From: Lachnospiraceae bacterium Zagget3 | Lineage (GTDB): Bacteria; Bacillota_A; Clostridia; Lachnospirales; Lachnospiraceae | Length of the DNA stretch: 18,694 bases | Direction: 5' to 3' | Assembly (NCBI GenBank): GCA_001941025.1 | Contig: MSHE01000012.1 | Span: 1-18,694, forward strand | In this document: positions 13,700-18,694 of the stretch, piece by piece | Layout of the letters: each line of letters opens with the position of its first letter | How positions within the stretch are numbered: the first letter of the stretch is position 1 | Position numbers and translations under genes: made by a program | Notes under the pieces: generated by a model | The model's database searches: none | What the model was told of the DNA's origin: nothing | Seen by the model: the letters and a program-made list of their open reading frames with translations, nothing else

Positions 13700-14140
13700 A
13701 TGAAGTTGCCAAGCGCGCAGGATCTGCAGCCCCTGTTTAAAGATACGAGACGCTATGTGGGGCGGATGAACCGGAAACAATACGAAAAGTACTTCACCAT
13801 ATTTACAAACAAGTACGGCGGGTTCTTTGAGCTTGCGGTGGATTATGTCGATCAGGCCGACAACAAGAAAAAGGCGAGTCACGAGGTCGGCGAACGCATC
13901 GTTGAAGCGGCAAAGCTGTTTTTTGCCAAACGAACGGACGGCGAGTTTCGGGAAAACGTGCAGAAACATTTGAATACGTTTATGGTCATGTACGTGTTCC
14001 CCTGCATCCTCCGTACGAATGAAAAGTACGCCGACTTAACGGCGCGGGGCGTGCTCGAGATCTGGAACAGACGGAAGAGCAACGGGCCGAACATCAAATA
14101 CGCCGACTACGATTCCATTTGTAAAGGTTTTAAACGATAA
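13700..14140 (+). CDS. Hypothetical protein within the pst locus
   Basis: 146 aa, not recognised. It is basic, predicted mostly helical and without signal peptide or membrane segments, so cytosolic. Aromatic-rich stretches (FFELAVDYVDQ near 42-52, FMVMYVFPCIL near 94-104) suggest a compact helical core. It has a good SD (GGAGGGG) inside a hairpin and a strong terminator 22 bp after its stop, so it behaves as a single-gene unit placed between pstS and pstC. Codon use looks native. A phosphate-related role is possible only by position. It is clearly a real gene given the SD, terminator and coding frame. Confidence 0.75.
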   Translation: MKLPSAQDLQPLFKDTRRYVGRMNRKQYEKYFTIFTNKYGGFFELAVDYVDQADNKKKASHEVGERIVEAAKLFFAKRTDGEFRENVQKHLNTFMVMYVFPCILRTNEKYADLTARGVLEIWNRRKSNGPNIKYADYDSICKGFKR

Positions 14141-14161
14141 GCGGACCTTTTCGAAAGAACG

Positions 14162-14202
14162 ATCCCTTTTGTCAAGTTTTTTTGGCAGAAGGGATTTTTT
14201 TT
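14162..14202 (+). terminator. Strong intrinsic terminator before the pstC promoter
   Basis: Positions 14162-14175 pair with 14182-14195 over 14 bp (two G-U), with a 6-nt loop, followed by a T-run to 14202. It ends transcription of the small gene (and any pstS readthrough) just before the second Pho-box-like element. Confidence 0.92.
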
Positions 14203-14222
14203 GTTCTAAATTATACGTTCTT

Positions 14223-14268
14223 TTTACATTCGGTTGGTTTCGGACTTTACGTTCCCTTGCTTAAATCA
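14223..14268 (+). promoter_or_regulatory. Pho-box-like element and promoter of pstCAB-phoU
   Basis: Second copy of the element before pstS. Heptamers TTTACAT (14223), TTGGTTT (14234), CTTTACG (14245) and CTTGCTT (14256) are spaced 11 bp apart. TTAAAT (14261-14266) lies at the position of the proposed -10. The copy ends 46 nt before the pstC ATG, close to the 45 nt seen at pstS. Confidence 0.7.
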
Positions 14269-14314
14269 AACTGTGTCAAGTAACCAGGCAGTGAGAAAGA
14301 AAGGAAATGCACCA

Positions 14315-15163
14315 ATGAGAGAGCGGGGGATCCACTTCGTATTTTTATGCTTCGGCGTTTTTTCCGTGGGCCTCGTGCTCCTGATCAGCGTCTATCTGAT
14401 CGTCTCCGGCGTGCCGGCCATGGTACAGATCGGACCCATCAAGTTCCTGTTCGGGACGACCTGGTCCGCGGCGACGGAAGAGTTCGGGATTCTGCCGTTC
14501 CTGTTGACGAGCGTCTACGGCGCGGCGGGCGCGCTGCTGATCGGCGTCCCGATCGGGCTGTTCACGGCGATGTTTCTGGCGAAGGTGGCGCCGCCCCGGG
14601 TGGCGACGCTCATCCGCACGGCCGTCGAACTGCTCGCGGGCATCCCGTCCGTCGTCTACGGTCTGGTCGGCATGATGGTGGTGGTCCCGCTGGTACAGAG
14701 GGCGTTTAACCTCTCCTCCGGCGCGACGCTTTTAGCGGCCATCATCGTGCTGGCGGTGATGATCCTGCCCTACATCGTCAACGTGTCCGAGAACGCGCTG
14801 CGGGCCGTACCGAGAGAGTACGAGGAAGGGTCCCTGGCGCTCGGCGCGACGAAGACGGAGACGTGGTTCCGCGTGACACTGCGGGCCGCGCGCAGCGGCG
14901 TCATCGCCGCGGTCGTGCAGGGAGTCGGCAGGGCGCTCGGCGAAGCGATGGCTGTCATCATGGTGGCCGGAAACGTCGCCAACATGCCGGGGCTGTTTCG
15001 CTCGGTCCGCTTCCTTACCACGGCGATCGCCTCGGATATGTCCTATGCCGCCTACGGCTCCCTGCAGAGGCAGGCGCTGTTTTCCATCGGGCTGGTGCTG
15101 TTCCTGTTCATCCTGTTGATCAATGCCTTGCTGACAAGGCTTTCGGGAAGGGGGGATGCGTGA
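14315..15163 (+). CDS. pstC: Phosphate ABC transporter permease PstC
   Basis: One of two channel-forming membrane subunits of the high-affinity phosphate importer. 282 aa with about six membrane helices; the first spans residues ~9-31. ELLAGIPSVVYGLVGM near 108-123 and the EAA-type coupling loop YEEGSLALGATKTETW near 169-184, which docks on PstB, are characteristic. The ATG at 14315 follows an AAGGA SD. The frame is open back to a TTG at 14234, but that lies inside the Pho-box-like element, so it was rejected. Its stop overlaps the pstA start (TGATG), indicating translational coupling. Confidence 0.95.
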   Translation: MRERGIHFVFLCFGVFSVGLVLLISVYLIVSGVPAMVQIGPIKFLFGTTWSAATEEFGILPFLLTSVYGAAGALLIGVPIGLFTAMFLAKVAPPRVATLIRTAVELLAGIPSVVYGLVGMMVVVPLVQRAFNLSSGATLLAAIIVLAVMILPYIVNVSENALRAVPREYEEGSLALGATKTETWFRVTLRAARSGVIAAVVQGVGRALGEAMAVIMVAGNVANMPGLFRSVRFLTTAIASDMSYAAYGSLQRQALFSIGLVLFLFILLINALLTRLSGRGDA

Positions 15164-16026
15164 TGACGAATCCGCCCAGATCCTCCCGCTCCCGCCAGGT
15201 CAAGAGTGTCATACTGCGGGCTCTGATGTACCTCTGCGCAGGGATCGCATGCATCCTGCTGGTGTTTCTGATCGGTTACATCTGCTTCCGCGGTATCCCG
15301 CACCTCACATGGCAGCTGGTCTCGACACAGACGAGCTATATCCAGGGGACGATCGGCATCCTGCCGAACATCCTCAATACATTATATATCATCTTTACCT
15401 CCATGATCATCGTGGTGCCGATCGGCGTCTGCGCGGCGATCTATCTGACGGAGTACGCGAGAAACCGCGTGCTCGTACGCGTCATCGGCTTTGCGGTGGA
15501 GACCCTGACCGGCATTCCCTCCATCATCTTTGGACTCGTGGGCATGCTCTTTTTCGTCCAGATCTGGGGTCTTCGGGAAGGCGTCCTGGCCGGGTCGCTG
15601 ACCCTGGTCATCATGGTGCTGCCCACGATCATCAGCAACACGCAGGAGAGTTTAAAGACCGTTCCCGACTCCTACCGCGAGGGCGCGCTGGCGCTGGGCA
15701 GCGGCAAGTGGCACATGATCCGCACCGTGGTGCTGCCGAACTCGATGGACGGCATCGTCACCGGCTGTATCCTGGCGATCGGACGGATCACCGGGGAGAG
15801 CGCAGCGCTTTTGTTTACCGCCGGGATCGGCCTGGAACTGAACAACTATTTTCAATCCCTGCAATCCTCCTCCGCCACACTGACGGTGGCGCTCTACCTT
15901 TTCGCGGGGGAGCAGGGCGAGTTTGACGCGGCCTTTGCCATCGCCGTGATCCTGATGGCGCTGACACTGGGATTGAATCTGCTGGCAAAATTTGCCGGGC
16001 GGAAATTAAAGAGAGGGGAAGAGTAA
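15163..16026 (+). CDS. pstA: Phosphate ABC transporter permease PstA
   Basis: Second channel subunit, 287 aa and about six helices. The first helix is at ~19-42 after a basic N-terminus. [19 protein letters not shown] near 109-127 parallels the PstC motif, and [16 protein letters not shown] is the EAA-type loop contacting Pst[16 protein letters not shown] is a PstA hallmark. The frame stays open far upstream inside pstC in another phase, but the ATG at 15163 overlapping the pstC stop, with GGGGGG as SD, is the natural start. It ends 1 bp before pstB. Confidence 0.95.
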   Translation: MTNPPRSSRSRQVKSVILRALMYLCAGIACILLVFLIGYICFRGIPHLTWQLVSTQTSYIQGTIGILPNILNTLYIIFTSMIIVVPIGVCAAIYLTEYARNRVLVRVIGFAVETLTGIPSIIFGLVGMLFFVQIWGLREGVLAGSLTLVIMVLPTIISNTQESLKTVPDSYREGALALGSGKWHMIRTVVLPNSMDGIVTGCILAIGRITGESAALLFTAGIGLELNNYFQSLQSSSATLTVALYLFAGEQGEFDAAFAIAVILMALTLGLNLLAKFAGRKLKRGEE

Positions 16027-16027
16027 G

Positions 16028-16783
16028 ATGCCGGACATTATTGAGACACACGATCTGAATCTGTGGTACGGAGACCAGCAGGCCCTGTATGACGTCAACG
16101 TCGCGCTCCCCAAGAACCGGGTCACCGCGCTCATCGGGCCGTCGGGCTGCGGGAAGTCCACGTTTTTAAAGACCTTAAACCGCATGAACGACCTCGTGGA
16201 GGGCTGCCGGATCGAGGGGCAGGTCTGCTGCGACGGACGGGACATCTACGCCCCCGGGACCGATGTGAACCAGCTGCGCAAGCGGATCGGCATGGTCTTC
16301 CAGAAGGCAAACCTGTTTCCGATGAGCGTCTACGACAACATCGCCTACGGACCGCGCCTCCACGGGACCCGGGACCGGGCGCGCTTAGACGAGATCGTGG
16401 AAAAGTCCCTGCGGGACGCGGCGATCTGGGACGAGGTGAGCGACCGGTTAAAGACCAACGCGCTCGGCCTCTCCGGCGGGCAGCAGCAGCGGCTGTGCAT
16501 CGCCCGCGCGCTGGCCGTGGAGCCGGAGATCCTCCTGCTCGATGAGTCGACGAGCGCGCTCGACCCGATCTCCACCTCGAAGATCGAGGATCTGATCGGG
16601 GAGTTGAAAGAACACTATACCGTGATCATGGTGACCCATAACATGCAGCAGGCGGTGCGGATTTCCGACCGGACCGCGTTTTTCCTGCTGGGAGAACTGG
16701 TCGAGTTCGGCAGGACGGAGGAGATCTTCTCCATGCCGAAGGATCCGAAGACCGAAAACTACATTTCAGGGAGGTTTGGATAA
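16028..16783 (+). CDS. pstB: Phosphate ABC transporter ATP-binding protein PstB
   Basis: ATPase that drives phosphate import; works as a dimer on the cytoplasmic face of PstCA. 251 aa, the family norm. Walker [10 protein letters not shown] at 37-45, Q-loop Q92, signature LSGGQ at 148-152 followed by [10 protein letters not shown], Walker B ILLLDE at 168-173, D-loop SALD at 176-179 and switch histidine H204. [11 protein letters not shown] after Walker A is typical of PstB. SD GAGGGG in the end of pstA. It ends 1 bp before the phoU start codon. Confidence 0.97.
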   Translation: MPDIIETHDLNLWYGDQQALYDVNVALPKNRVTALIGPSGCGKSTFLKTLNRMNDLVEGCRIEGQVCCDGRDIYAPGTDVNQLRKRIGMVFQKANLFPMSVYDNIAYGPRLHGTRDRARLDEIVEKSLRDAAIWDEVSDRLKTNALGLSGGQQQRLCIARALAVEPEILLLDESTSALDPISTSKIEDLIGELKEHYTVIMVTHNMQQAVRISDRTAFFLLGELVEFGRTEEIFSMPKDPKTENYISGRFG

Positions 16784-16784
16784 A

Positions 16785-17438
16785 ATGACACTTCGCAAGA
16801 CCTATGAGGAACAATTGCAAAAGCTGCACGACAAGCTGACACAGATGGGAAGCCTGTGCACCCTGGCGGTCCAGCTGGCGATCGAGGCGGTCAAAACCGG
16901 AAATGAAGAGCTGGCCGCGCGCGCCTGTGAGACCGACGAGGTGATCGAGCGGGAGCAGCAGGAGGCCGAAAACCTCTGCTTTACCCTCCTGCTTCGGCAG
17001 CAGCCGGTGGCCGGCGACCTGCGCCGGATCTCCGCGGCCCAGAGCATGATCTCTGATCTGGAGCGGATCGGAGACCAGGCGGCGGACATCGCGGAACTCT
17101 CGGAATATGTCACCCTCCGGGACGGACCGGTCGCCGAGACCTTGTGTACGATGTCGTGGGAGGTCGTCAACATGGTCAGCTCCGCCATCGACGCGTTCAT
17201 CCGGGACGACCTGAAACTGGCACGGGACGTCATCCTCTGGGACGACAAGGCCGACGACTGCTTCATGCAGATCAAGAGCGACCTCGCTGCGGCGATCAAT
17301 GAGGACAACACCCAGGCCGGCTACTACCTGGACATCCTGATGGTCGCCAAGTACCTCGAGCGGATCGGGGACCACGCCGTCAATGTGGCGGACTGGGTGG
17401 TGTATTCGGTCACGGGAGCGCATTCCGAGGAAAAATAG
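16785..17438 (+). CDS. phoU: Phosphate transport regulator PhoU
   Basis: 217 aa, two three-helix bundles. Both repeats carry the metal-binding signature: ERIGDQAAD (about 93-101) and ERIGDHAVN (about 192-200), with E-x3-D spacing. PhoU links PstB to the phosphate sensor kinase and keeps the Pho response off when phosphate is plentiful. A TTG at 16776 in frame would add MDK, but the ATG at 16785 has GGGAGG 10 nt upstream and matches normal PhoU starts. Last gene of pstCAB-phoU. No phoR/phoB is in the window. Confidence 0.95.
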   Translation: MTLRKTYEEQLQKLHDKLTQMGSLCTLAVQLAIEAVKTGNEELAARACETDEVIEREQQEAENLCFTLLLRQQPVAGDLRRISAAQSMISDLERIGDQAADIAELSEYVTLRDGPVAETLCTMSWEVVNMVSSAIDAFIRDDLKLARDVILWDDKADDCFMQIKSDLAAAINEDNTQAGYYLDILMVAKYLERIGDHAVNVADWVVYSVTGAHSEEK

Positions 17439-17453
17439 ACTGAAAAAATAAAC

Positions 17454-17482
17454 TTGCCGATTTCGCCCCTTTCCACTATGCT
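17454..17482 (+). promoter_or_regulatory. Promoter of the phosphoesterase gene, overlapping the phoU terminator
   Basis: TTGCCG (17454-17459), a 17-bp spacer and TATGCT (17477-17482). An overlapping extended -10 TGCTATAGG lies at 17479-17487. The first choice gives a start near 17489 and a leader of about 14 nt that keeps AAGGGG as SD. Confidence 0.45.
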
Positions 17483-17502
17483 ATAGGAAAGGGGCGATTT
17501 TT
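17463..17502 (+). terminator. Terminator of pstCAB-phoU whose right arm is the next gene's SD
   Basis: tcgcccctttcc (17463-17474) and ggaaaggggcga (17486-17497) form a perfect 12-bp stem with an 11-nt loop and a TTTTT tail (17498-17502), directly followed by the ATG at 17503. The right arm is the SD of the phosphoesterase gene, and the loop holds its probable -10. Confidence 0.85.
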
Positions 17503-18075
17503 ATGATCTATTATATCGCGGACCCGCATTTCGGGCATTCCAACATCATCCATCTCTGCCAGCGCCCGTTCGCGGACGTCGAGGAGATGGACGAGACGAT
17601 GATCCAAAACTGGAACAGTCGCGTCCGGCCGGAGGACACCGTCTATGCCGTGGGAGACATGTTCTTTCGCTGCGAGCCGGAACGGGTGGAAGAGATCCTA
17701 CAGCAGTTGAACGGGGAAAAGCATTTGGTCCGGGGCAACCATGACGAATCCTGGATCTCGAAGGTCGATCCGAAAAAGTACTTCGAGACCGTGTCGTTCA
17801 TGACCGAGGTCAACGACAACGACCGGATCTGCGTGCTCTGCCATTATCCCCTGCTGTCCTGGCGCAGGGAGATGAAGTCCTATATGATCTACGGGCACAT
17901 CCACGACAACACGAACATGGACTTCTGGCCGCTCATCGCGAAGCGGGAGCTCATGCTAAACGCGGGGGTCGAGGTGAACCACTACATGCCCGTGACACTC
18001 GAAGAACTGATCGCGAACAACGCCGTGTTCCGGGAAGAACATAAAAACTCAGACGAAGAGAGAGGGAAGGATTGA
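17503..18075 (+). CDS. Small calcineurin-like metallophosphoesterase
   Basis: 190 aa with all motifs of the two-metal phosphoesterase fold: DPH at 7-9 (D7, H9) with H12 nearby, GD at 51-52, GNHD at 78-81, the HYP histidine H114, and GHIH at 131-134. No signal peptide, so cytosolic. Single-domain proteins of this type hydrolyse phosphoesters of unknown identity; a phosphodiesterase is most likely. The placement right after pst-phoU is suggestive of phosphate metabolism but it has its own promoter. The SD lies inside the upstream terminator hairpin. It is followed by the lipoprotein gene after 1 bp, so the two are co-transcribed. Confidence 0.9.
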   Translation: MIYYIADPHFGHSNIIHLCQRPFADVEEMDETMIQNWNSRVRPEDTVYAVGDMFFRCEPERVEEILQQLNGEKHLVRGNHDESWISKVDPKKYFETVSFMTEVNDNDRICVLCHYPLLSWRREMKSYMIYGHIHDNTNMDFWPLIAKRELMLNAGVEVNHYMPVTLEELIANNAVFREEHKNSDEERGKD

Positions 18076-18076
18076 C

Positions 18077-18643
18077 ATGAAAAAAATATTGGTACTTACA
18101 ATCTGTGCCGCGCTTGCGTTCCCGCTTGCCGCGTGCGGCAGGTCTTCTTCCGGGACTGAAGAAGAGGCCCAGGAGGACGAGCCGGAATATGAAACCGCCA
18201 CCTACATAGGAATGACCTTCTCCTATCCGGCGGATGCCACCTATGAGGAGAGCGACGATATCGTAAGCATCACCTTAGGGGATTCGGAAGCGATGATCAT
18301 GCTGATGTCCATCGACCTGTCCGAATCGGATGAAGCATATAATGATGCGGCGGCGGAGCCCCTTCTGGAGGCGTTGGTTGAGTCCGCGATCGATGCGTAT
18401 GATGACGTCCAGGATGAAACCCTGGAAAATCTGACCATTGCCGGATGCTCCGCGATAGAGGGGAGCGCTCAGGTCACGCTCAGTGACGCGTTGTCAAATA
18501 TATACTGCACCGCCATTTATGATGAAGAGGGGCAGTATATCTACGCGATTGAGTATGGCGCCAGGGAGGATCAGGAAGGAAGATTTTCCGATTATCAAGA
18601 TCTCCTCGATTCTATCTCGTTTGGGGAGGAAGACGACGGGTAA
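18077..18643 (+). CDS. Putative lipoprotein of unknown function
   Basis: 188 aa. The signal peptide (MKKILVLTICAALAFPLAAC) ends in a lipobox with C20, followed by a Ser/Glu-rich linker (about 21-40). The mature part is strongly acidic. It opens with YIGMTFSYPADATYEES...VSITLGDSEAMIML, reminiscent of PsbP/DUF1795-like folds that begin with a similar YP pattern; this is only a resemblance. Two cysteines (near 124 and 144) could form a disulfide. SD GGGAAGG at 18063-18069 lies in the end of the phosphoesterase gene. Membrane-anchored on the outer face; function not assigned. Confidence 0.78.
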   Translation: MKKILVLTICAALAFPLAACGRSSSGTEEEAQEDEPEYETATYIGMTFSYPADATYEESDDIVSITLGDSEAMIMLMSIDLSESDEAYNDAAAEPLLEALVESAIDAYDDVQDETLENLTIAGCSAIEGSAQVTLSDALSNIYCTAIYDEEGQYIYAIEYGAREDQEGRFSDYQDLLDSISFGEEDDG

Positions 18644-18670
18644 GAAGAGGCCAATGCAGAATAAATGAGA

Positions 18671-18694
18671 AATGGAGTAAAGAAATTGTCAGTT
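18671..18694. repeat. Right copy of the 24-bp terminal inverted repeat
   Basis: Exact reverse complement of 1-24. It lies 27 bp after the lipoprotein stop codon, in a short AT-rich stretch (18644-18670) in which I see no terminator or gene. Confidence 0.75.

Noticed and set aside
14234..14314. Upstream TTG start for pstC
   Set aside because: It falls inside the Pho-box-like promoter element and has no SD; the ATG at 14315 has one.
14863..15162. Upstream extension of pstA inside pstC
   Set aside because: The in-frame extension encodes an Arg-rich shadow of PstC; the TGATG overlap with a good SD marks the true start at 15163.
16626..17423. 265-codon minus-strand open frame opposite phoU
   Set aside because: Antisense shadow of pstB/phoU in GC-rich DNA; no domain and no ribosome binding site.
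1..18694. Whole window as a single composite transposon or integrative element
   Set aside because: Despite the terminal inverted repeats there is no transposase, integrase, relaxase or phage gene, and the cargo includes pst-phoU and cysK.

Overview
The window reads as chromosomal DNA from a GC-rich member of the Clostridia. The best guess is a Lachnospiraceae-like gut anaerobe. This rests on gene content and style: a TSCPD-domain small protein, DegV, a Ser-rich PstS lipoprotein, a membrane-anchored polysaccharide-deacetylase-like protein and GGAGG/AAAGGAG Shine-Dalgarno (SD) sites. No rRNA, tRNA, CRISPR array or complete mobile element was found. The two ends of the window are a perfect 24-bp inverted repeat of each other.

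Left part (1-4937): a class II aldolase gene (+) converges on a three-gene minus-strand unit (MerR-family regulator, TSCPD small protein, DegV-family protein). Divergent from the regulator is a long single-pass membrane protein. It has a cytoplasmic Ser/Gly/Arg repeat tail and an extracytoplasmic polysaccharide-deacetylase-like domain.

Middle (5091-12536): a three-gene plus-strand operon encodes a membrane-anchored alpha/beta hydrolase, a stand-alone DUF2156/MprF-C-like aminoacyl-transferase domain, and a sirtuin that lacks the catalytic histidine. A strong hairpin follows, then cysteine synthase (cysK) on the minus strand. Next comes a two-gene HipA-like kinase module. Its first gene is an Xre-type HTH protein with an unusual C-terminal domain, its second a minimal HipA-like kinase, and two palindromic operators lie at a canonical promoter. 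A spermidine-synthase-like methyltransferase (+) and a MATE transporter (-) complete the section.

Right part (12601-17502): the phosphate uptake locus pstS - small unknown gene - pstC-pstA-pstB-phoU. The unknown gene and a strong terminator split pstS from pstCAB-phoU, and each half has its own copy of a 46-bp Pho-box-like sequence. PstS captures phosphate outside the cell, PstCA forms the channel, PstB powers it and PhoU relays phosphate status. After the phoU terminator come a small calcineurin-like phosphoesterase and a lipoprotein of unknown function.

Most promoters I could recognise carry an extended -10 (TGnTATAAT-like). The kinase module instead uses a textbook TTGACA-17-TATATT promoter and looks more AT-rich, which suggests separate acquisition. 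All functional assignments come from reading motifs by eye; no database search was run.
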